A stretch of DNA of 64,000 nucleotides from Acanthopleura granulata (lineage: Eukaryota; Mollusca; Polyplacophora; Chitonida; Chitonidae): the NCBI GenBank assembly GCA_016165875.1, contig JABBOT010000001.1, positions 10,171,306-10,235,305 on the forward strand. Reading direction: 5' to 3'. Under the pieces are notes generated by a model, which made no database searches, was not told where the DNA came from, and worked only from the letters and a program-made list of their open reading frames with translations. This document shows, piece by piece, positions 1 through 10,889 of this stretch; positions within the stretch are counted from its first letter, which is position 1; each line of letters starts with the position of its first letter. Position numbers and translations under genes: made by a program.

Positions 1-1063
1 AATGTATGACAAACTGATCTGTCAGAAGCGAATATATGACAAACTGATCTGTCAGAAGCGAATGTATGACAAACTGATCTGTCAGAAGCGAGTGTATGTC
101 AAACTGATCTGTCAGAAGCGAATATATGACAAACTGATCTGTCAGAAGCGAGTGTATGTCAAACTGATCTGTCAGAAGCGAATATATGACAAACTGATCT
201 GTCAGAAGCGAGTGTATGAAAAACTGATCTGTCAGAAGCGAGTGTATGTCAAACTGATCTGTCAGAAGCGAATGTATGAAAAACTGATCTGTCAGAAGCG
301 AATATATGACAAACTGATCTGTCAGAAGCGAATGTATGTCAAACTGATCTCTCAGAAGTGAATGTATGACAAACTGATCTGTCAGAAGCGAATGTATGTC
401 AAACTGATCTGTCAGAAGCGAATGTATGTCAAACTGATCTGTCAGAAGCGAATGTATGTCAAACTGATCTGTCAGAAGCGAATGTATGAGAAACTGATCT
501 GTCAGAAGCGAATGTATGTCAAACTGATCTGTCAGAAGCGAGTGTATGTCAAACTGATCTGTCAGAAGCGAATATATGAGAAACTGATCTGTCAGAAGCG
601 AATGTATGAAAAACTGATCTGTCAGAAGCGAATGTATGAGAAACTGATCTGTCAGAAGCGAATGTATGTCAAACTGATCTGTCAGAAGCGAATGTATGAC
701 AGACTGATCTGTCAGAAGCGAATGTATGAGAAACTGATCTGTCAGAAGCGAATATATGACAAACTGATCTGTCAGAAGCGAATGTATGTCAAACTGATCT
801 GTCAGAAGCGAATGTATGACAAACTGATCTGTCAGAAGCGAATGTATGACAAACTGATCTGTCAGAAGCAAATGTATGACAAACTGATCTGTCAGAAGCG
901 AATGTATGACAAACTGATCTGTCAGAAGCGAATATATGACAAACTGATCTGTCAGAAGCAAATGTATGTCAAACTGATCTCTCAGAAGTGAATGTATGTC
1001 AAACTGATCTCTCAGAAGTGAATGTATGACAAACTGATCTCTCAGAAGCAAATGTATGTCAAA
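1..1063. repeat. 30-bp tandem satellite, about 35 copies, cut by window start
   Basis: Thirty-five full 30-bp units and a partial one run head to tail, with core AAACTGATCTGTCAGAAGCG. Variation is confined to a few sites: the A/G pair just before TATG, and the dinucleotide after TATG (AC, TC, AA or AG). One internal unit (331-360) and the last three units carry CTCAGAAG instead of GTCAGAAG. Because the unit is a multiple of three, one frame stays open for hundreds of codons as a repeated decapeptide, but I read this as noncoding satellite. The array continues left of the window. Confidence 0.95.
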
Positions 1064-2864
1064 GAGCAAACCTCTGGCAGCAAGAAAACACTGCAATTGT
1101 TTGATTGATGTTTAAACTTTATAATTCATGATATTGTCAATCTGTTATTGGTAGAAGTGGTATTCACAGTGTGTCTTGTTAGTAGGTATGGAACTGCAGA
1201 GTTCCTAAAGCTATAGCATATGTATATCTTTGGGTAAAAATGTAACTTTGAGTCTGAGTGACACCTTCAAAGTGGCATAAGCTCAATGGCAAATATTGCC
1301 TTCATGTGTCTTGTTAACTGCCTCATCCTTCCAGTTAGCTCTCAGATCTGCTCATAAATCTGCCAGTCCAGATGTGAATTGGGATGTGCCTGAACGATGT
1401 ATCCAATCCCAGGCATCTCCAGTACACAATATGTATAGAGAACAAAAAATGCTCAGCACTTGAACAACCAACACTTCCAAACTTCTTTTGAAAAAATGCA
1501 AGAAATATTACATATTTTGTCTCGCATATTTATTTTAGAGCCTGTTTTCATTGGGATTGGGTAACAGTTGTTAAACCTAAAAAACTGAATATATTAATTT
1601 CTAGATTTCAAGCTTGCATGCTGCAAAATAATTGAATAAAAACTGTTCGTGAGGTTTTATTTCAGAATTACATAATCAGTATATTGTCAGTACTGGTTAT
1701 TACGAAGTCTTTTGGGTCCTTGTGGATTTCTCCATTTCCCTGTCTGTAACTCTCAGTGTGAAATTAGCAGACAGAATTTTCGTTTCTCATTCACTGTAAT
1801 CCTCCCCAAACATGAACCCTTAACACAGAGGAGAATTACACGTTGGTTCTGTCACGGTGGGTGACGCTGTGTCTGTTTGGTCGTACTGCTGTGAATTGTC
1901 AATGGAGACAGAGTTCTGACATCATTTGGTGATCAACTTTCAGTCCTGAACAGACAGGTCCATGGGCGAATTTTCCGCTCTTTCTTTAAAAATTACTTTG
2001 TCTGATTCTTGTAATTGTTAACATTATTGAGGGAAGAGTCTCTGGAATTGTGTGACAAAGTTGTGATGTAGCTGACATCAACACATGGAAGTGAACAAGA
2101 AAATTAATGAATTAAGACTTACAACTGGATAGCTCAGTTTGAAGTTGTAATGGTGACTTTAAGGTATACTCTGTTTCCTATGGGTTTCTGGTCATACATA
2201 ATGTGGATATGGCAATAGTTACATGATTTAAACATTAATGCACATCTAGGTAAGGTTTCCACCTTTAATTAAGGTAAGGGCATTGGATGTGTGTCATTTT
2301 GCTCGGCTGGTCCTATTTATTTCTAACCTGGTACATCTATGAATATTAATCAGTTATTCGCACATTATTGATATTTTTGGGTTGTGTTTGCCATAGCTTC
2401 TCAGTTTCACTCAGAACTGCGTGCTGAGATGGAGGCAGCTGTGCTGTCTGCTGGCTAAGGTTATGTCATCCAAGGGAGCCATCATCATTTGCCTTTGTGA
2501 CACAAAAAGTCATTATTTTGTGTATGATTCTTTTCACAGCCAACTGGATTGGGTCTGCATGATTTTACAAGGACAATCCAATTCCTGTTCTTAAAAATTT
2601 GTGTCACCCTTCCATTTCTCTCTTGCTGTCTCCATGGATATGCAGATGCTGTGTGACAATAAATCTTGTTACAAGGCATCATATGCTGATCTGGCTCAGG
2701 AGGAGTGGCCGATATAACATAACACTAGCAGGCTGAGACTGTCAGGGCCTTCATCAGTTAGACTGTGTGTGGAAATCTGCCTGTCACTGTGTCCATTGTC
2801 CCCAGGCCTATCTCCAGATATGAATCTCTTTCTTACTATTAAATTGTCTTTACATGTGAATTTG
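1064..2864. other. No gene recognised
   Basis: AT-rich sequence between the satellite and a dispersed repeat. No exon with homology I recognise and no tandem structure. It could be an upstream intron of the nuclear receptor gene; no first-zinc-finger exon was seen. Confidence 0.5.
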
Positions 2865-3425
2865 ACTTAAAGAGTTACTTTGGTGCCAAAACCTCATTGT
2901 CTGAAAAGCAAGGTGAAATGATAAAGACAGAGATACTCTGAATTGCTTTCTTACATTGTTAAAGAATTGCAGTGTATTAAAATGGATATTTCTTTGGAGG
3001 GTCCAGATAGAAAATTTTTCTGTCCTTTCCACTTTGCCTGATGGGACGTCACACATGAACACATGCCGTCGCTTATCACTGATGTGTATTCACAGATGAC
3101 GCTGTCCTTTCCACTTTGCCTGATGGGACGTCACACATGAACACATGCCGTCACTTATCACTGATGTGTATTCACAGATGACGCTGTCCTTTCAAACACC
3201 CTTGACATCATCCCAACATAAATGCCTTACTGGACATCACATCTGCCTGATTCAACATAATATAAGGAATATTGTCAAATCACATCTGAAACATTTTACT
3301 GGCACAGCCAAAGATCTTGTTTTTTAAGGAGTCTTCAGTTATATGGGTTAAATAGTGTTACTGATTCTAAATCGCTTTGAACCATACATGGTGTTAGGCT
3401 TGCTCTGTAGGATTTACTTCTCATC
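2865..3425. repeat. Dispersed repeat family A, copy 1
   Basis: About 560 bp that align along their length with 60566-61075. Shared landmarks are TTTCTGTCCTTTCCACTT, GACATCATCCCAA, GGAATATT, AAGATC/TTT with a T run, GGCTTAAATAGTGTTA-like sequence, and the end GTTCTGTAGGATTT-like. The same strand is used in both copies. No coding potential was recognised. This copy contains its own 82-bp tandem duplication (3021-3184). Confidence 0.8.
3021..3184. repeat. 82-bp tandem duplication inside dispersed repeat A
   Basis: Two nearly identical 82-bp units, beginning TGTCCTTTCCACTTTGCC and ending CACAGATGACGC, lie back to back. The copy of the same dispersed repeat at 60.6 kb has only one version of this segment. 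Confidence 0.9.
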
Positions 3426-4537
3426 AGTTTGATATTTCTACATGTTTCTAGTGGGACCATTTTCCACTGTTGTTGGCAATTTTAAGCTACTGGCTTTCTG
3501 TTAATCAGGAAGAGTCTTGTCCAGTACAATCAGTGTCAGTTTATAGATAATGAGCCTGTTTGATTTCACCTCGGCTGACTAACTTTCTCAGTTTGCCTCA
3601 TTTCTCACTTTGCCATGGCAAAATCACTTGATATTACAGAAATGATTCGGCGTGCTCCAGCCGGCAGCGGTGTGCTCCAAAAGTGTTGGTTTGGTGGGAT
3701 AGCCTAGGTGATTTATGCTAGACTTACATATAAACAATTTTTTCATTTCTTTCTGTACTTTTATCTCTGTGGTAACAACTAAGTTCTCATAGCTTGCATT
3801 TGCAGGGCTATTATAGGAAATTGGCTACAGTGCAACCATTTGATCCAAACTATCACTATCTTTGTTTATTTGTTATAAGAAGAAAGCAAGGCAACATGGA
3901 AGCTAAACACCAAACATGGAACAGGTACCATATAAGTTTATTGCTGGTTTCACATTATTTGAAAACTGCTCGCTGGGTACGGACGAACTAGGCTGAGGGT
4001 GAAGAAGGTTTAACATTAAACACTCCAGAGGTATTGCTCTGTGTATAGACAATCACACTTCCTCCAGTGGAAACTTGAGAACAGTTATTTAAGTCTTTGG
4101 GCTGTTTTTATGTGAAGTGTTGTGAGAGTGGGACAAAGTGACCCTCCAGTGTCAATGTCCAGGTAAGCTTATTTGTTAAGGTCAGCTGTCGTGTCAACTT
4201 AGGCTGCAATTTAAAATGAATTAAGCAGTTATTGGCTGTCTTTCTCCTACATGTATAACCCTTATTTATTCTGACCCATGTGTTACTGCATTTCCATTTT
4301 GTAATTGCTTACTTATTGTGGTATTGTGGAGGAGGTACATCATTACTGACTGTAGTCCGAGAACAGGCTGAGATTGACTTGATATGAGAGCAAAAGCTTT
4401 TACAGGTGGAATACAGCTACTTTACCACAGAAACCCTTGATTTAAATGCAGCCAGTTATGCATGGGGCATTGATGTTCTTTCTTATCATCCCCAAATTCA
4501 GTTTTGTTTGATTTTGGGTCCTAGAAGGCTGAGTGGA

Positions 4538-4637
4538 TGCCCAGTTTCCTCTCACCATAATGCTGGCCGTCGTCATATAGGTGAGACATTCTTGAATAGG
4601 GCATAAAACACCAATCAAGTAAATAAATAAATAAATG
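4538..4637 (+). mobile_element. tRNA-derived SINE, 3' fragment
   Basis: Contains the core CAGTTTCCTCTCACCATAA, then ATGCTGGCCGTCGTCATATA, a TTCTTGA motif and ACACCAATCAAG, ending in a TAAA-repeat tail. This is the same 3' half seen in the full copy at 38.5 kb. The tRNA-like head is missing, as expected for a 5'-truncated insertion. Confidence 0.85.
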
Positions 4638-5438
4638 TAACTAAGGATGAGATAAATGCTACATTGCAAGGAAAATCACTCTAATTATGCATCTCCAACA
4701 TACATGTGAGATAAAGTTTTGTGTAGGGAAGAGCACTTAGGACAAGCACTAATCAGTGCTAATTAGAGATTTATTTGACAAAACCTATATCACTGAAACC
4801 CATGTAAAACGTTGAACATGGTCTAAATAGCAAGAATCAGGAACTTTAGACAAGATCCTTGGGGGTGGGGGAGGGAGCAGTCACTTAAGGCAAGGTCAAA
4901 GGTCAGTGTGCACTGCATGACCCATGACCCACTGTAATTGATACACAACCCACAGAACTGAATACTGTTGGAATATGCAGTTTGATTTCATCATCAGTAA
5001 TCATCAACTTAGTCAATTAGCAATGAATGATTTCACTTTGTTGTGATATCTATGTATCAGTCTATACCTGTTTATATCACCTAAAGTGTGGCCATAAGAA
5101 TGCGCCTTCAGACGCACATGTAGGCCACGAAATGTTACTTTGGATGCCAGAATTTAAGTTTATCTGATGTAAATTCATGTTACTTAAAAAAAACCTCTCA
5201 ACTGTCGCTCTTAAGGGGTTGTATAAGTTAGAATCAAGTAAAATATGTACCACGAAACTTGAGGCAAAATATAATACATACATGTGCATTAAAAATTCAA
5301 AAAATTCAATAATACACAATAAAATGTGGTTGCTTTTCCTACAGTGTCTTTATGTCTGAGATTATATGAAATGTTTTGATCAATAATTTTTTTTTTACCA
5401 GACATAACTATATCAACACTTTGTTTTGTGTTTCACAG
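4638..5438. other. No gene recognised; probable intron upstream of receptor exon
   Basis: AT-rich sequence containing a G-rich stretch at 4860-4880. It ends in a clear 3' splice site (TTTTGTGTTTCACAG at 5424-5438) for the nuclear receptor exon. Confidence 0.5.
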
Positions 5439-8400
5439 CCCTTTTCCTGCAGCTTTGATGGCAACTGCCGGCTAGATGCTCACACAAGGAAGTTTTGCGC
5501 TGGTTGCAGATTAAAGAAATGTTTCAACATAGGAATGAAAAAAGAATGGATTTTAAGTAAGTTGATCACTTTACTAGGTTGATGGTTTTGCCCTCAGATG
5601 TATCTGTAGGCACATTGGGTTATAGTGGGTTAATTCCACCCATATACCTGACACCCAATCAAACAAAAATCAAGTTATTACAGTAACGTGTTAATCACAT
5701 TGAAATTTGAAAATTTGTTTAGATTGTGGTTTCCCTTTTCACTTTATAAGTGAGTGGTTTTAAATTTTCCACACTGATCAATCAGAATGGTGAAAGTCAG
5801 CTTAATGGCAAATGGGTGTTATGTAACCGTGTGATGATCGAATGTGTGTTATGTAGCTGTGTGATGATCAGATGTGTGTTATGAAGCCATGTGATGATCA
5901 AATGTGTGTTATGTAGCTGTGTGGTGATCACGTGTGTTATGTAGCTGTGTGATGGTCAAATGTGTGTTATATAGCCTTGTGATGATCAGATGTGTGTTAT
6001 GTAGCCGTATGATGATCAAATGTGTGTTATGTAGCCATGTGATGATGAAAAGGGTAATGCAAGTTTGCTGTAGATCTACTGGTCAGCTGCTCCTTATGTC
6101 TTTTGGGAGGCCTGTTGGCCAAATGGTCTGGATGGTCAACTGGTCACTGGTTCGAAACCTGGAGAGGCCAATTTTCATCACTAGAATCAATGCTAATTTA
6201 AACGACTCGCTAAATGATATTCTTGCAAGAAGCTAAACTCCTTTGTTCTTGGTTGCATGCATACTTCTTGGAGTGATTTTGTGAGTGACTGATCATGAAT
6301 AAAAAGAAATCTCATTTTGGAAAAAAATATTTTTGTTTAAGGTACCAGACTGTCACATACATGTAAGTTGTTCCTTTTTGCAGCGGAAAGCCAACTAGAA
6401 AAACGGCGAAGACGAAACAGTTATAAGCACGATGACCATCTGGTGACCTCTGACCCCGAGGAGGAGATGCTGAACTCTGGTGGAGATTCGGTGACAGGTC
6501 ACATGTTTAGGGAGGAGTCAGGCTCGGTGTCTGGCTCAGTGTCCAGCTCGGTGTCCAGCTCAGTGTCCAACTCAGTGTCCAACAGTCCACTGGAGGTGCT
6601 GGGGAAGAGTCCACAGGGACACTGTGATACAGTGTGGGGTCCACTGTCAGACTCCAGCTTGGTCAACACCCCGTTTAGTGATCCTGGAAATTTAGTGATA
6701 AAGACGGAGAAGCTAGGTTATGAGGAGGACATTATTACACCCTTGTCAGAGGAAACACGCTCAAATATCAACTTCATTACTTCAACCTACCATGCTGTCT
6801 TTGATGCACCATATGATGCAGAACAGTCAAAAAAATTGAAATCAAGTGTGCGAAGTGCTGATGACTTGTTTAACATGACAGACGTTTTTATAAAAAGGCT
6901 GATTAAGTTTTCAAAATCAATTCCAGAGTTTCGGGAATTGAAGCAGGAAGACCAAATAGCTCTTTTGAAGGTACAGTATGTGTTTGAATAACCAAAGTTT
7001 TTGTCTATAGTTTAGTTGGCAGCCTGATGTGAGACATTGCCAATCATTGTATCCACAGGTTTAGTTTGTAGCCTGATGTGAGAAATTGCCAATTTATCTA
7101 GCTACAGGTTTAGTTTGTAGCCTGATGTGAGAAATTGCCAATCATCTAGCTACAAGTTTAGTTTGTAGCCTGATATGAGAAATTGTCAGTCATCTAGCTA
7201 CAAGTTTAGTTTGTAGCCTGATGTGAGAAATTGTCAGTCATCTAGCTACAAGTTTAGTTTGTAGCATGATGTGAGAAATTGTCAATCATCTAGCTACAGG
7301 TTTAGTTTGTAGCCTGATGTAAGAAATTGTCAATCATCTAGCTACAAGTTTAGTTTGTAGCCTGATGTGAGAAATTGTCAATCATCTAGCTACAAGTTTA
7401 GTTTGTAGCCTGATGTGAGAAATTGTCAATCATCTAGCTACAAGTTTAGTTTGTAGCCTGAGTGAGAAATTGTCAATCATCTAGCTACAAGTTTAGTTTG
7501 TAGCCTGATGTGAGAAATTGTCAATCATCTAGCTACAAATTTAGTTTGTAGCCTGATGTGAGAAATTGCCAATTTATCTAGCTACAGGTTTAGTTTGTAG
7601 CCTGATGTGAGAAATTGTCAGTCATCTAGCTACAAGTTTAGTTTGTAGCCTGATGTAAGAAATTGTCAATCATCTAGCTACAAGTTTAGTTTGTAGCCTG
7701 ATGTGAGAAATTGTCAATCATCTAGCTACAAGTTTAGTTTGTACCCTGAGTGAGAAATTGTCAATCATCTAGCTGCAAGTTTAGTTTGTAGCCTGATGTG
7801 AGAAATTGTCAATCATCTAGCTACAAGTTTAGTTTGTAGCCTGATGTGAGAAATTGTCAATCATCTAGCTACAAGTTTAGTTTGTAGCCTGATGTGAGAA
7901 ATTGTCAATCATCTAGCTACAAGTTTAGTTTGTAGCCTGATGTGAGAAATTGTCAATCATCTAGCTACAAGTTTAGTTTGTAGCCTGATGTGAGAAATTG
8001 TCAATCATCTAGCTACAAGTTTAGTTTGTAGCCTGATGTGAGAAATTGTCAATCATCTAGCTACAAGTTTAGTTTGTAGCCTGATGTGAGAAATTGTCAA
8101 TCATCTAGCTACAAGTTTAGTTTGTAGCCTGATGTGAGAAATTGTCAATCATCTAGCTACAAGTTTAGTTTGTAGCCTGGTGTGAGAAATTGCCAATCAT
8201 CTAGCTACAAGTTTAGTTTGTAGCCTGATGTGAGAAATTGTCAATCATCTAGCTACAAGTTTAGTTTGTAGCCTGATGTGAGAAATTGTCAATCATCTAG
8301 CTACAAGTTTAGTTTGTAGCCTGATGTGAGAAATTGTCAGTCATCTAGCTACAAGTTAGTTTGTAGCCTGATGTGAGAAATTGTCAATCATCTAGCTACA

Positions 8401-9517
8401 AGTTTAGTTTGTAGCCTGAGTGAGAAATTGTCAATCATCTAGCTACAAGTTTAGTTTGTAGCCTGATGTGGGAAATTGTCAATCATCTAGCTACAGGTTT
8501 AGTTTGTAGCCTGAGTGAGAAATTATCAATCATCTAGCTACAAGTTTAGTTTGTAGCCTGATGTGAGAAATTGTCAATCATCTAGCTACAGGTTTAGTTT
8601 GTAGCCTGATGTGAGAAATTGTCAATCATCTAGCTACAGGTTTAGTTTGTAGCTTGATGTGAGAAATTGTCAATCATCTAGCTACAAGTTTAGTTTGTAG
8701 CCTGACGTGAGAAATTGCTAATCAATTAGCCACAGGTTTAGCCTGATGAACTAGACGTCCGGTTATTGATGTCATAACATGAGATGCTTTCCACAATAAA
8801 CATTCGTTGTCTAGAGAAATATTTTCGAAGTTGTAAACATTAGCCTCTATATTTAAGGAGTGGAAATAATTTGGGAGTAGTTCTACATTTTGCTGTATGG
8901 TTGCTGTAAAAATGATGATGTGGGCTTCCCTCTTCTCAGGGAGCAGCCTAAAATTCTGAAACCACTCTCACTGATCTGTTGAACCTTACTCACAAGTTTA
9001 CAAGGATTCACTAAACTTCTCTCTTTCTCTGTGTTTCCAGGGTGGAGTAATGGAGATCATGTATTTACGTTCTGCCTCAAGTATAGATGGAAAAAGACAG
9101 TCCTGGGTGTTCAAAGCCAAGGATGGAGAGAAAAGCTTGAATGCCGAGGTCTTACATTCTCTTGGAGATAAGGGCTTTTCTAACCACATAAACTTTGTCA
9201 CCAGCCTTCATCAGCTGTGTCAGCGTGACTCTATCATCATGATACTGTTGTTTGTCATTGAACTGTTCTCACCAGACCGTGCCAACCTGACAAACAAAAC
9301 CTTGGTGTCCAGGGTCCAGGAGAAGTTCTCTCATTGGATGAAACTCTACGTGGAATCCAAGTACCCGCTGAGCGAGGCTCGAGTGCTCTACCCCAAACTC
9401 CTCATGAAGTTAACAGATGTGCGGTCCCTGGGGGAACACAGCTCACAAATGGCTGCCCAGTTGGATATATCACGTATGGAACCTTTACTAGTGGAAGTGT
9501 TTAATTTAAGTGCATAG
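5439..9517 (+). CDS. NR1I/NR1J-type (HR96/VDR-like) nuclear receptor, 3' part in three exons
   Basis: A ligand-dependent transcription factor acting in the nucleus. Exons are 5439-5556, 6384-6970 and 9041-9517, with matching phases (1, then 0), giving 393 residues to a stop. Exon 1 holds the second zinc finger (CSFDGNC, then RKFCAGCRLKKCFNIGMKKEW), the spacing typical of DHR96 and VDR. Exon 2 has a basic stretch (EKRRRR), a serine/valine-rich hinge, an IKTE sumoylation-type site, and ligand-domain helices ending in the LKQEDQIALLK signature, which joins GGVMEIMYLRS across the intron. Exon 3 completes the ligand-binding domain and ends with the AF-2 helix EPLLVEVF, matching the coactivator-binding consensus. 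The first zinc finger and N-terminus are not in the visible sequence. Subfamily is from memory: HR96 (NR1J) is favoured over VDR/PXR because no vertebrate-like VDR insert is present. Both introns carry tandem arrays. Confidence 0.88.
5816..6054. repeat. 30-bp minisatellite, 8 copies, in receptor intron
   Basis: Eight units of about 30 bp built on GTGTTATGTAGC followed by GTGTGATGATCA. One unit is slightly shorter and creates a CACGTG E-box at about 5929. It is unrelated to the 30-bp array at the window start. It lies in the intron 5557-6383 between the zinc-finger and hinge exons. Confidence 0.9.
6100..6180 (+). mobile_element. tRNA-like SINE head fragment (second SINE family)
   Basis: An A-box-like TGGCCAAATGG (6116-6126) is followed by a perfect B-box GGTTCGAAACC (6149-6159), the internal RNA polymerase III promoter layout. 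Box spacing is shorter than in a normal tRNA, and no cloverleaf was completed, so this is probably the decayed head of a tRNA-derived SINE rather than a tRNA gene. It differs from the SINE at 38.5 kb. Confidence 0.45.
7002..8743. repeat. 48-bp minisatellite, about 36 copies, in receptor ligand-domain intron
   Basis: Unit of 48 bp with core TTTAGTTTGTAGCCTGATGT and ATCATCTAGCTACAAG. Units are very similar; several share a 2-bp deletion (CCTGAGTGAG instead of CCTGATGTGAG). The array begins about 30 bp after the splice donor at 6971 and fills most of the intron 6971-9040. Confidence 0.95.
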
Positions 9518-10889
9518 AAAACCTGAGGAGTTGCTCAACAAATGTACATGTACCCTTCATCAGAACTCTGAAAGAGACCAAGAATGGGAAGTTTCATGTG
9601 CCATTTATATTATCCCAAAACATATGTATAGAAATCTGTGTCTCATGGATTGTGGTCTGGCTGGCGATACATTTCTCTTGTGTTTGGGAAGAGAAGCAGA
9701 CAAAATCCTCAGTAAATACAAGCTCAAGTGTGTAGGTTAAGTGATTTAAAGAGGTGTAGATGTCGAATGTTACAAGAAGAGTGACACGTTCGATTACATT
9801 TAAGAATTACAGAAGAATGAATGGGCTCTAGGGGAGGTTTTACTGCCCAGCAAGTTGTATTTGGTCTTTTGGATGAAGGGTCACCTCCAAAGTAATTGTT
9901 TTTATACATGTAAATTGTTTTTTTTTCTGGCCTTTGAACTAAACAGGATTCTTTGTGCCATAATAACATGAGATGTTTTCAGGATTGAAGACGGCCTGTG
10001 CTCCAGTACAGTTCATAATGAGATTATACATCGGGCAGGGAATAGTAAATTATTACTTCTGGTCAGCAGCATTGTTGCTTGGCATTTCTATGTTTTGTTT
10101 TGAACGAAAAAAATAGAAAAACATCTTGTTTTAGTAGACGCATACATATACATCAAATTGTGCACTTATGTCCTGTATCACTGATCTAACCTAATATCCC
10201 TGCATATAATCAATTCTCTGATTATCATTCTCGAACAGTCCCATCAGTGTAATATCTCATACGGTCACACCATTCCCCCATATTAAAGTTAGTATGTGAC
10301 AGGTCTTTCAGTGTAGAATCCCAATTACTTCCTCGTTCCCCGTAAATTACTTGCCCATTCCCCCATAGGTGACTAGATGCACATGTATGTGACAGACTCT
10401 TCAATGTGGCATATATCTCAGCACTGGTATGCATGGTTAGTTTGGGTTTATTAAAGAGTTAATCTGATGACATGGCACATCATGTGAGTGATATATGTCA
10501 TTCTAACTGTGATAGTTAGAATTGGCATTGATGGCCAGAGATGACTTTGTGGCCTGGAACGGGGCCCAGATACGTCACGTCCTGAGATGCATTTTATGGA
10601 GAGGATGTAAAGACCAAAATAACTACCATGGTGACGTATCTCTGCTTTATGCAAGAGTGATGTCACGATAGGTACATTTGATATAAGTTAACCCTCTTTG
10701 TGAAACAGTCCCCAGCTACAAATGTTTCACGAACCCATGCACTCATTAGCAATTCTATATATGAGTGTTTGTCTGTTAAGCCGTTTACATGTATCGGGTG
10801 AGTTTGACAGGATATGTGTTGTAAATCTACTAATAATTATGTAACTAACATGGAAAATGAAAGACAACTACTCCGCACCTTGGTTATTT
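9518..10889. other. Receptor 3' UTR and intergenic sequence
   Basis: Sequence following the receptor stop codon. A possible polyadenylation signal ATTAAA lies at 10282-10287, but no strong AATAAA was seen near the stop, so the transcript end is uncertain. No second gene recognised. Confidence 0.4.

Noticed and set aside
2..991. Long open frame of repeated decapeptide
   Set aside because: It follows from a 30-bp unit with no stop in one frame. Variants are nearly all amino-acid changing, and no start or splice context is visible.
3794..3991. Possible exon after TTTGCAG
   Set aside because: An acceptor-like sequence is present, but there is no homology to a receptor domain and no matching donor.
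6100..6180. A tRNA gene
   Set aside because: A- and B-box words are present, but box spacing is short and no cloverleaf stems were found.
7002..8743. Regular direct repeats considered as a CRISPR array
   Set aside because: Units are contiguous with no unique spacers, and the sequence is eukaryotic.
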